From assembly GCA_021779195.1 (NCBI GenBank), contig JAJYBB010000017.1, forward strand, positions 1-62,208: a stretch of DNA of 62,208 nucleotides, given 5' to 3'. This document shows positions 39,368-49,000 of this stretch, piece after piece. The notes beneath the pieces are model-generated. The model did not search any database and had not been told where the DNA came from. It worked only from the letters and a program-made list of their open reading frames with translations. The translations under genes and the position numbers were made by a program. The first letter of the stretch is position 1. The number at the start of each line of letters is the position of its first letter. Source of the stretch: Bacteroidota bacterium (GTDB lineage: Bacteria; Bacteroidota; Bacteroidia; Bacteroidales; Paludibacteraceae).

Positions 39368-40744
39368 ATGAAACACGGTTCTAAATTCGTATATTTATTA
39401 ATTATGTGGCTGTGTGTAGCCAATGCAAATGCACAAAACAAACCCACCTTTCTCGATTGGGCAAAAACGCCTCCAATGGGCTGGAATAGTTGGGATTGTT
39501 ATGGTCCTACGGTAGTAGAATCTGAGGTGAAAGCTAATGCCGATTATATGGCAAAATACCTGAAAAAATCTGGTTGGAAGTATATAGTTGTAGATATTCG
39601 TTGGTATGTTGAAAACGATAAAGCGCACGGATATAACGAGAAAAATGCCATTTACGTAATGGATAAATTTGGACGTTTGCTGCCAAGCCCTGTTCGTTTT
39701 CCTTCTGCCGCACATGGAAAAGGCTTCAAGCCGCTGGCCGATTATATTCATAGCAAAGGATTAAAATTTGGAATTCATATTATGCGTGGCATTCCCATAG
39801 AAGCTGTTAAGGAAAATACTCCTGTATTAGGTACCAACGTAACCGCACGGGATATTTACAATACAAATCAACTGTGCAAGTGGTTGAAAGATATGTATAC
39901 TGTCGATGCTAAAAAGAAGGGTGCCCAAGCGTATTACAACTCTTTGTTCGATTTGTACGCTTCTTGGGGTTTAGACTTTGTTAAAGTGGATGATTTGTCG
40001 TTTCCATACCATAAAGATGAGATTGAAATGATTCGAAAAGCCATTGACCGTACCGGACGTAAAATTGTGTTCAGCACATCTCCTGGCGAAACTCCGATTG
40101 AGGATGCAAAACATATTATGAATCATGCCAATATGTGGAGAATTGTGGGTGATTTTTGGGATAATTGGACTCAAATTAAAGAGCATTTTGATGTTTGTAA
40201 CCGTTGGTCGCCTTATATTGGTAACGGACATTTCCCCGATGCCGACATGCTTCCACTAGGTCGGATTGGAATTCGTGCCGAACGTGGTGATAACAGAATG
40301 TGTAAATTATCTAAAAATGAGCAATTTACGCTTATGTCTTTGTACGCAATTTTTCGTTCACCTTTAATGTTTGGGGGCAATTTGCCGGATAATGATGCAT
40401 TTACACTTTCTTTGTTAACCAATAAGGATATGCTTTATATCAATAAATTTAGTAAAAATAACCATCAACTTTTTCGTATAAATGATTTGATAGCTTGGAC
40501 TGCTGATGATTCTAAATCGAATGATAAATTCTTAGCGGTTTTTAATGCACAGGATTTAACGTCGGGCACTATACCCGCAACTTCAACAGCAATTACTGTT
40601 AAACTTAAAGACCTCGGCATTTTCAGAAAATGCAGTATTAAAGATGTCTGGAACAATAGGATTTTAGGTACATTTAATGATGAGTTTTCTCCAACTATTC
40701 CCAGACATGGAGCCGGCCTATATCGGTTATCACAAATTAAATAG
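39368..40744 (+). CDS. GH27 family alpha-galactosidase-like enzyme
   Basis: This is a 458-residue exported retaining glycosidase (signal peptide ending ANA). The barrel starts with TPPMGWNSWDCYGP, the GH27 signature. The nucleophile is Asp208 in WGLDFVKVDD, and the acid/base is Asp262 in RIVGDFWDNW; the 54-residue spacing is as expected for the family. An Asp (VDD) replaces the Asn-Cys that usually follows the nucleophile in plant-type alpha-galactosidases (YDNC), so specificity may differ, for example towards beta-L-arabinopyranosides, also a GH27 activity. The C-terminal beta-domain ends PRHGAGLYRL. It is the last gene of the GH43-GH95-GH27 group. Confidence 0.9.
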   Translation: MKHGSKFVYLLIMWLCVANANAQNKPTFLDWAKTPPMGWNSWDCYGPTVVESEVKANADYMAKYLKKSGWKYIVVDIRWYVENDKAHGYNEKNAIYVMDKFGRLLPSPVRFPSAAHGKGFKPLADYIHSKGLKFGIHIMRGIPIEAVKENTPVLGTNVTARDIYNTNQLCKWLKDMYTVDAKKKGAQAYYNSLFDLYASWGLDFVKVDDLSFPYHKDEIEMIRKAIDRTGRKIVFSTSPGETPIEDAKHIMNHANMWRIVGDFWDNWTQIKEHFDVCNRWSPYIGNGHFPDADMLPLGRIGIRAERGDNRMCKLSKNEQFTLMSLYAIFRSPLMFGGNLPDNDAFTLSLLTNKDMLYINKFSKNNHQLFRINDLIAWTADDSKSNDKFLAVFNAQDLTSGTIPATSTAITVKLKDLGIFRKCSIKDVWNNRILGTFNDEFSPTIPRHGAGLYRLSQIK

Positions 40745-41243
40745 CGTTTGGATTTAAAAGTGAAATCGGCTAAAAAATTAAATTAATTCCCGCCGTAATT
40801 TTTTTATAAATGACTGAAAAATATGCGTTTCAGCCGTTTCATTACCTGTTTGATTGTTGAATGCGAGAGCCTGTCAATTCGTACACGAATGACATGCATG
40901 GAGGCGTTATCCTGTTTTCGCCCTGTAATTTAATCTCATGGCAAATTCCGAACGGAATACCGGTCAGAATCATATCATCGAACGCAGTTGTGCTTTCAGC
41001 ATTGCAAGTAGAGTAGGAGAGGATCAGCCCGAAAAAACATCAGTTTTTTTATAACGTGGCGAATTGATTGAAATTGAGTCTGTGATTTGAGTGCACTTTG
41101 ACTGAAAGATTATTTTGATTATTGAATAAGTCCTGTTTGTGTATATTTCTACTAAGAAAATGTACAATTATCTATTTTATAGATTAAACAGATTTCTTTT
41201 CTTTGTCGGGTGAAAACATATAATTACTTTAAATTCAAAGTTA
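40745..41243. other. Intergenic region with two palindromes and a less AT-rich patch
   Basis: This 499-base gap precedes the rhamnogalacturonan lyase gene. Between about 40860 and 41030 the base composition becomes noticeably richer in G and C than other gaps here. Two inverted repeats lie in the patch: ATTCGT-AC-ACGAAT with flanking GTC/GAC (40873-40893), and ATTCCG-AA-CGGAAT (40945-40958). On the minus strand about 60 codons are open without a good start codon; I do not recognise the peptide. It may be an operator region or a gene remnant. Confidence 0.4.
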
Positions 41244-44200
41244 ATGAAAAAAATTACCCTAATTTGCTTCGTTTTTTTATTTTCGTTCAATTTTTCTGTT
41301 TTTTCTCAACGCCAAATGGAAAAACTTGATCGTGGTTTGGTGGCGGTTCGTACTTCTTCAAGTTCAGTTTTTCTTTCGTGGCGGTTGTTGGGAAACGACC
41401 CTGACAGTATCGGATTCAATTTATACAGAGATGGAATAAAAATCAACTCAACTCCAATCACCACAGCTACAAACTATACCGACAATTCGAGCACCACGGC
41501 TTCAGTCTATACAGTAAAACCCGTTATTCATAATTTGGAAACCGGAGAAACGAATGACGCCTCGGTTTGGACAAATAATTATCTAAATATCCCGCTCAAT
41601 GTTCCGGCACCAATGACAATGCCCGATAATTCCGTATGCACTTATTCACCAAATGATTGCAGTGTCGGTGACGTTGACGGTGATGGTCAGTATGAAATTG
41701 TTGTGAAATGGGATCCTTCGAACTCCAAAGATAATTCGCAATCGGGCTATACCGGTGATGTGTATATCGATGCATATAAACTAAACGGTACCCAGCTTTG
41801 TCGCATTGATTTGGGTAAAAATATTCGAGCTGGAGCTCATTACACCCAATTTATGGTTGCCGATTTTGATGGAGATGGGAAAGCCGAAATTGCATGCAAA
41901 ACTGCCCCGGGAACGAAAGATGGACTTGGAAACTTTCTCAGCAAAGGACCTGCAGCTTCCGATAATGATGCAGCAGATTACCGAAATTCAAGTGGTTATA
42001 TTTTATCAGGACCGGAATATCTGACAGTTTTCAGCGGACTTACCGGAGCCGAACTTGCCACTGCCAATTACAATCCTCCTCGAGGAACGGTTTCATCATG
42101 GGGTGATAATTACGGCAATCGCGTCGATCGGTTCTTGGCTGCTGTTGCTTATTTGGATGGGGTTCATCCAAGTATTATTATGTGCCGTGGATATTATACC
42201 CGTGCAGTTGTGGCTGCTTGGGATTTCAAAAATGGTAATTTAACACAACGTTGGACGTATGATTCAGGAAATACATCCGGCGTAGGTGCATATGGTCAAG
42301 GCAACCACAATCTCAGTGTGGGTGATGTTGACGATGACGGGAAAGATGAAATTATTTACGGTGCATCAGCTTTTGACGATAACGGAACGTTAATGTACCG
42401 TACAGGTTATGGACATGGAGATGCTATGCATCTTTCCGATCTTGACCCCGATCGAAAAGGACTCGAAGTTTGGGAAGTACACGAAGATACCAACCAACCT
42501 TATGGGTATGAAATGCACGATGCCCGCACCGGAAAAGTTTTATGGGGAGGACCCATTACAGGCGATAACGGACGAGGACTTGCAGCAAACGTTGACGGTT
42601 CCGTACGCGGTTTCGAAATGTGGAGTGCACTCAATTCATCCGTTACAAGTTGCAAAGGCAACCCTGTTTCAACAAGTAAAGTATCGATGAATTTTAGAAT
42701 ATATTGGGATGCCGATTTGGAAGACGAATTATTGGATGGTACTTCGATTACAAAATACAAAGTAGGTACATTATTTACGGCTGCCGATTGTTCTTCAAAT
42801 AATAGCACCAAATCAACGCCTTGTTTATCAGCTGATATTTTCGGCGATTGGCGTGAAGAAGTCATTTTCAGAACTTCTGACAATAAAAATCTACGAATTT
42901 ATACCACTACCATTCCTACCAACAATAAGCTCTACACTTTAATGCACGATGCGCAGTATCGCAACAGTATAGCATGGCAAAATACTGCTTATAATCAACC
43001 ACCTCATTGTGGATTTTACGTGGGTGATGACATGGATCCAGAACCGGTTTCGGCAATATACAATGGAGAAAAACGTTGGACAGGTGGAACCATCTGGGAC
43101 AACAATTCTTCGACTGCATGGACCGATAGTTTGGGTGCTTCTTCTACTTTTAAAAATGGAGATAAAGTCCTTTTTGATATCACTTCGGGAGCGAATGCAA
43201 ATATTAATATTAACGGAAATCTACAACCTGAACGCATGAAAGTCAATTCTCCATATAATGTAACGCTTTCAGGTTCAGGAATATTGAGTGGAACGATGGA
43301 TTTGAAAAAGATCGGTGCTGGTTCGCTTACACTCAACAATACCAATAACTTCACCGGAACGACCATGATTTGGGATGGTGATTTTTATAACAATGGAAAT
43401 CTGGCAAACAGTTCCGTAAGCATATTTTCTTTCGTTAAATTGGGTGGAAATGGCATTTTTGGGAATGATGTTTCGATGGGAATCAATAGTTCGATTGATC
43501 CGGGCACTGCTGCGGGTACTGTTTCAAAACTTTCTTTCCTTAAAAATTTAACCGATAAAGGAGCTGTTTCATATATTTATGATGTGCTGATAAATACAAA
43601 TCAAATCGTTTCCAATGATACCCTTGCAATTGGTGGAAATTGGACAATAAATAATCAAAGTTCGTTTAATTTTAATATTAAAGGCGGAATAGTACCTTTT
43701 GGAGATTATGTTATTGCACAATGTGATGGAACTATTTCGGGCGATATAAATAATATCAAAGTTTCAGGATTACCAACAAATTGTAGCTATTCATTTGTAT
43801 TTCAAAACAAAAACTTAATTCTTCATCTTCAGGCACCTTCCAAATTGATTTGGAACGGAACCATTGATTCAAAATGGGATAACAATTCGACGAGCAACTG
43901 GTTAGTTGATAAAGCTTCGCGAACTTTTCTTTCAAACGACTCTGTTCTTTTCAACGATATCGCCATCAATAAATCGATAATAATCAACACAAATTTACTA
44001 CCGGCAATGGTTACTGTTGATGCAAATTCAAATTATACCTTTAGCGGGTCGGGATCTGTTACCGGCACAACAAACGTTGTTAAAAACGGCACGGGAAATT
44101 TATTCATTTCAAATTCGAACAATTATAATGGAATTACCTTCATCAATAATGGGTCTATTGAATTAAATACAATTTCAAACGGTGGCGTGGCATCACCGAT

Positions 44201-45797
44201 TGGTGCCGCCACCAATGCTCCCGGAAATATCCAGTTTAACGGTGGAAAATTAAATTATACAGGTATCTCAGCATCAACAGATAGAGGGTTCACTTTAGGT
44301 CAAAATGATGGAACAATATCTGTTAATAACATTGCCACCACACTTACCCTTTCAGGCAAAATTACCGGAGTCGGAAAATTAATAAAAGATGGAAGCGGAC
44401 GAATCGCTTTGACCTCTGCCAACGATTATGCCGGTGGCACTTTAATCAAAGGAGGTTCAATTATTCTCACCTCCGATGCAGCGAACACTTCGGCTTTAGG
44501 AAGCGATACAATTACTTTTCAAAATGGTTCGCTTATTATGTTCGATAGTAACACCACAAGCAATACTTCCAATTGGAATTTAAATATTCCTTCCGGTTTT
44601 TCGGGAAATTTAAACGTTGATGGAATGTCGACCCTGACAGGGTCAATTGTTGGTGGTGGCATTTTAAATTATTTTACCAACTTTACCGGCAATATACTAT
44701 CATCCAATGTTTCAAAATACAATGGAACAATTAATGTAACAACCGATGCAACAGGAGGTAATTTTGTGGTTTACAATGATAATGGGTATGGAAACTCAAA
44801 AATTAATCTCAACAATAATGTTACAATGATGTACCGGTTGACCAAGAACATTACGTTACCAATTGGCGATTTGACTGGCAATATCAATGCTGTTCTTGGT
44901 GCCGGTGGCACAGGTCCTTGTACTATCACTTGGGAAATTGGGGCAAGAAATGCAAATTCAACCTATAATGGTTTAATCACCAATACTCAATATAGCGGTT
45001 CGGGTGCGGTAGCTGCCATTCATAAAGTAGGTTCGGGCATTTGGACACTTACAAATGCAAACACTTATTCAGGCGGTACAACCATCGATGGAGGCACTTT
45101 GTTAGTAAATAACACTTCGGGAAGTGGAACGGGTTCAGGAAATGTAATTGTTAATTCCAATGGTTCACTTATCGGATCGGGAATAATCTCCGGAAATGTA
45201 ACTGTTAATGCAGGAGGTATGCTTTCAGCGGGGAATGGCATCGGAACTATGACTTTGGGAAATGTGAATATCCAAAATGGCGGTAGTTTGTTCGTCGATT
45301 TGAATAAATCAAATGCGACAAACGACTTATTAAACATTACCGGAACATTAACAATGAATGGAACCTTGCAAATCAATAAGATAGATGACTCTGCATTTGC
45401 AAATGGCGATTCAATTAAATTTTTCAATGGATTGATTTCAGGGTTACCATCGGCCATTATCCCAGCTTCACCAGGTTCAGGGCTTACATGGGATTTGTCA
45501 GATTTTTCGAGCTTAGGCGTAGTAAAAGTCAAAACAATTACCGCACTTTCAAGTCCACAAATTACATCAAAGATGTATCCAAATCCTTGTAAAAGTTGGC
45601 TTAGAATTGATTTGTCCGAAACAGCTGAAAAAACCAATATAACTGTATTCAATTTGATTGGTGAGAAAGTTCTTTTCCGAACTTTTAATCGAAATTCTCA
45701 AGTAACGCTGAATATTGATACACTTCCAAGAGGAATTTATATATTGCAGATTGATATTGATAATCAATCTATTACGAAGAAGTTTATTAAAGAGTAA
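41244..45797 (+). CDS. PL11 rhamnogalacturonan lyase fused to autotransporter-type beta-strand repeats and a T9SS tail
   Basis: This is a 1517-residue secreted protein. A signal peptide (MKKITLICFVFLFSFNFSVFS) leads into a full PL11 domain (about 22-605), opening with RQMEKLDRGLVAVRTSSSSV and carrying VGDVDGDGQYEIVVKWDPSN, DFDGDGKAEIACKTAPGT, EMHDARTGKVLWGG and GDWREEVIFRT. These Ca2+-binding loops and substrate strands are typical of lyases cutting the rhamnogalacturonan-I backbone. About 830 residues of beta-rich repeats follow, with several autotransporter-associated strand motifs (LTLNNTNNFTGTT, LTSANDYAGGTLIKGGS, LTNANTYSGGTTIDGGTLLV). The last 75 residues (MYPNPCKSWLRIDL ... GIYILQI) form a type A T9SS sorting domain. 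Most PL11 enzymes end after the catalytic domain, so the long stalk is unusual. It probably holds the lyase at the cell surface. Confidence 0.92.
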   Translation: MKKITLICFVFLFSFNFSVFSQRQMEKLDRGLVAVRTSSSSVFLSWRLLGNDPDSIGFNLYRDGIKINSTPITTATNYTDNSSTTASVYTVKPVIHNLETGETNDASVWTNNYLNIPLNVPAPMTMPDNSVCTYSPNDCSVGDVDGDGQYEIVVKWDPSNSKDNSQSGYTGDVYIDAYKLNGTQLCRIDLGKNIRAGAHYTQFMVADFDGDGKAEIACKTAPGTKDGLGNFLSKGPAASDNDAADYRNSSGYILSGPEYLTVFSGLTGAELATANYNPPRGTVSSWGDNYGNRVDRFLAAVAYLDGVHPSIIMCRGYYTRAVVAAWDFKNGNLTQRWTYDSGNTSGVGAYGQGNHNLSVGDVDDDGKDEIIYGASAFDDNGTLMYRTGYGHGDAMHLSDLDPDRKGLEVWEVHEDTNQPYGYEMHDARTGKVLWGGPITGDNGRGLAANVDGSVRGFEMWSALNSSVTSCKGNPVSTSKVSMNFRIYWDADLEDELLDGTSITKYKVGTLFTAADCSSNNSTKSTPCLSADIFGDWREEVIFRTSDNKNLRIYTTTIPTNNKLYTLMHDAQYRNSIAWQNTAYNQPPHCGFYVGDDMDPEPVSAIYNGEKRWTGGTIWDNNSSTAWTDSLGASSTFKNGDKVLFDITSGANANININGNLQPERMKVNSPYNVTLSGSGILSGTMDLKKIGAGSLTLNNTNNFTGTTMIWDGDFYNNGNLANSSVSIFSFVKLGGNGIFGNDVSMGINSSIDPGTAAGTVSKLSFLKNLTDKGAVSYIYDVLINTNQIVSNDTLAIGGNWTINNQSSFNFNIKGGIVPFGDYVIAQCDGTISGDINNIKVSGLPTNCSYSFVFQNKNLILHLQAPSKLIWNGTIDSKWDNNSTSNWLVDKASRTFLSNDSVLFNDIAINKSIIINTNLLPAMVTVDANSNYTFSGSGSVTGTTNVVKNGTGNLFISNSNNYNGITFINNGSIELNTISNGGVASPIGAATNAPGNIQFNGGKLNYTGISASTDRGFTLGQNDGTISVNNIATTLTLSGKITGVGKLIKDGSGRIALTSANDYAGGTLIKGGSIILTSDAANTSALGSDTITFQNGSLIMFDSNTTSNTSNWNLNIPSGFSGNLNVDGMSTLTGSIVGGGILNYFTNFTGNILSSNVSKYNGTINVTTDATGGNFVVYNDNGYGNSKINLNNNVTMMYRLTKNITLPIGDLTGNINAVLGAGGTGPCTITWEIGARNANSTYNGLITNTQYSGSGAVAAIHKVGSGIWTLTNANTYSGGTTIDGGTLLVNNTSGSGTGSGNVIVNSNGSLIGSGIISGNVTVNAGGMLSAGNGIGTMTLGNVNIQNGGSLFVDLNKSNATNDLLNITGTLTMNGTLQINKIDDSAFANGDSIKFFNGLISGLPSAIIPASPGSGLTWDLSDFSSLGVVKVKTITALSSPQITSKMYPNPCKSWLRIDLSETAEKTNITVFNLIGEKVLFRTFNRNSQVTLNIDTLPRGIYILQIDIDNQSITKKFIKE

Positions 45798-45821
45798 TTG
45801 AAAATTAATAAATTAGACATA

Positions 45822-45862
45822 TCACCTGACAAATTCATTGATATTTGTCAGGTGAAATCATT
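45822..45862 (+). terminator. Terminator after the PL11 gene
   Basis: A perfect 13-bp inverted repeat (TCACCTGACAAAT at 45822-45834 with its complement at 45843-45855) has an 8-base loop and is followed shortly by ATCATTTT. It lies 25 bases after the stop codon. Confidence 0.75.
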
Positions 45863-45911
45863 TTAAACATATTACTTTCTAGAAATCAATACGTTGACAT
45901 TTGAAAATAGG

Positions 45912-45939
45912 TTGGTGTTCTGTAGGTCGGGTAATTTTG
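45912..45939 (+). promoter_or_regulatory. Promoter of the PL26-esterase-PL4 operon
   Basis: TTG at 45912-45914 and TAATTTTG at 45932-45939 are separated by 17 bases, slightly short of the usual 19-21. The element lies 131 bases before the PL26 start codon and after the PL11 terminator. Confidence 0.4.
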
Positions 45940-46070
45940 CATTGATTTAATAAAAAAACATTGATTCATTTAATTTTCAACTAATTTTTTCAAGCTAAAA
46001 AATGCCTGCTTTTTCGAGTCGAATTTCGACATAATGATTCTTTTCGACCTTTAAATAAAATCATTTACGC

Positions 46071-49000
46071 ATGAAAACAAATCATAAATTTCACTTTCTT
46101 CCATTCAAAATAGCTATTTTTGGAATATTTTTTTTATCAACAACCCATCTTAATGCTGAAAACAAATCAGTTACATTGAAATGGAACGGAAAGCTTCCTG
46201 AATTGCCAGCCGGCATCAGTTGGGGTGTTCCATTTGAGGAAGGAATTATTAAAAGGACACAACAATTTGTATTATATGCCGATGATAAAATCATTCCACT
46301 TCAACATTGGAACTTAGCTTATTGGCCCGATGGCAGCCTGAAATGGGTTGGATTTGCAACGGTTACCAATCATGAAACCCATTTTAGATTAGAACCGATA
46401 TCTAACTCCACATCAACTAAAGGGATTACTGTTCAAAATAATCCAACTTCAATTTTAGTCGACAACGGTGCATTGCAATGTATTTTTAATAAAAAAGGAA
46501 ATCATTTCATCAAAAGTATTACCAGTAATAATAAGCTCATTGCAATAAACGGAATGTTAGTTTGTTCGCTTGAGGATAAATCGGAGATAAACCAAAATAT
46601 ATTAAAATTCAATGATTTTGAATCGAATATTGATAGTGTTCTAATTGAGCAGCAAGGTTCAGTTAGAGTTGTTATAAAAATTAATGGACAATTCAAATCG
46701 CTTAATTCTGACCGAAAGGTTTTTCCATTTATTGTTCGGCTTTATTTTTATAACAAACTGAAAACTATCAAGATGGTTCATACATTCATTTATAATGGAG
46801 ATCAAAATCGCGATTTCATTAAAGGATTGGGAATCAGATTTGAAGTACCCTTCCGCGAAAAAATTCAGAACCGTCAAGTGAAATTTTCGGGTGAAAACGA
46901 TGGAATTTGGAGTGAACCGATAAAACCGCTCATCGGTAGATCGCCATTCAATTATAGAGGCAATTTTTCTATCCCTAAAAATCAAATCGAAGGACAAAGA
47001 ATCCCCGATATTTTACCAGATGATTCGGTGGCTTTCAACTATTTTAATCATTTTGCTGCCTGGAACGACTTTAAATTGCTTCAGCTCAATCCCGATGGAT
47101 TTACCATTCAAAAACGAACAAATTCTGAAAGTTCCTGGCTTTTTTCAAATGCAGGAAAACGTGCTTCCGGTTTCGTGATGGTTGGTGATGTTTCAGGCGG
47201 ATTGGGTGTTTCGCTTCATGACTTCTGGCAATCTTATCCCACGGCTCTTGAAGTTAATAATGCTCGGTCAAACACGGCAAAACTTACGGTTTGGTTATGG
47301 CCTAAAGAAGCTGAAGCTATGGATCTTCGACATTATGACACCATTGCTCATAACTTGGATGCAACTTATGAAGATGTGCAACCCGGATTGAGTACCCCCT
47401 ACGGTGTGGCGCGAACTCACGAACTTTCACTTTTTATCCTTGACAGTTTGCCATCGAATCAACAGGCAGCTCAAATGGCTAATTTTGGAACAGATAATCA
47501 TTTGCTTACCTGTACTCCCGAGTATTTTCATCAGGTAAAAGCATTTGGCATTTGGAGTTTGCCAAATATATCTACCCCAACCCGTCAATGGATTGAGAAT
47601 CAGTTGGACAGTTCGATCGTTTATTATCAACAAGCCATAAACGAAAGATATTGGTACGGATTCTGGAACTTCGGCGATATTATGCATACCTACGATCCGG
47701 TTCGTCATGTATGGCGATACGACATTGGTGGTTTTGCGTGGGACAATACCGAACTGGCACCAAATGATTGGCTTTGGTATTCGTTCTTGAGGACAGGAAG
47801 ATTCGATATTTTCAAAATGGCTGAAGCGATGACTCGACATACCGGTGAAGTAGATGCCTATCATTTGGGCGATTTAAAAGGATTAGGTAGCAGGCATAAT
47901 GTATCGCATTGGGGTTGTGGCTCGAAAGAAGCCAGAATTGGTCAAGCAGCATGGAAACGGTTTTATTACTATTTAACTACTGACGAGCGTTGCGGCGATT
48001 TGATGCATGAATCGCTTGATGCCGAAAAAGCAATTGTAAAATTCGATCCGTTACGAATTGCTCAGCCTCGTTCGAAATTCCCGTTCGATGCTCCTGCCCG
48101 ATTACGATGGGGACCCGATTGGTTAGCATTGGCCGGAAATTGGATGACAGAATGGGAAAGAACGGGAAATACTGTGTACAGAGATAAAATTTTGTCAGGT
48201 TTGAAAAGTCTTTCGAAATTACCCGACAATTTATTTACAGGTCCGAACGGACTTTGCTATGATCCGGCTTCAGGTAAAATATGGTACAATGGAAAATCAA
48301 ATATTGTAAATAAAAACCATCTCGCAACGATTATGGGAGGATATGAAATTTTGTCTGAACTATTTAATCTCATTGATTACAAGCCATTTATAAAAACATA
48401 TACAGAATATTGCCGATTTTATAGCATGCCTGCCAATGATCCTCATAGAAATGATAAAACCCGTAATTGGGGAGATATAAACTTTTTGAATCCCCGTTTG
48501 ACAGCCTTTGCTGCTCACGAATTAAATGATACAGCGCTTGCTCGAAGAGCCTGGAATGAGTTTTTTGTACCCCATCGTCAATTCAATTCATCTATCGGAT
48601 TTAAAAATATATTCGGTTCGAAACAAATTAAAACACCCGAAGTGTTAAATCCTGTTCATGAAAACCCACTGATTAGTACGAATTCAACAGCTCAATGGGG
48701 TTTAAATGCCATTATTTTGCCTGAGTTAATCGGTAATTTAATCGATGAATTACATCCAACAAATGATGCATTTTTATTTCAATCAATTGAAAATCAACAT
48801 TGGAAAATTTTAATGCAAGATTCGTTCGAAAATTTAAATAAATATTGGTTTCTTGATGGCAAAAAATCCTCATTATCAACTACAAACGATAAACTTTTTT
48901 TTAAAGCCGGACCTACACCAGCATCGGATGCAGATCATTCCGTACTTTGGACAAAAAGTATTTTTAAGGGGAATTTAAAAATCGAATTTGATTTTACACG

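Noticed and set aside
40766-40806. Terminator after the GH27 gene (CGGC ... GCCG followed by T-rich sequence)
   Set aside because: The stem is only about 4 bp with a long AT-rich loop; too weak to report as a feature.
45065-45652. Open frame of 195 codons on the minus strand
   Set aside because: It is antisense to the repeat stalk and T9SS tail of the PL11 protein; openness follows from the repetitive codon use on the sense strand.
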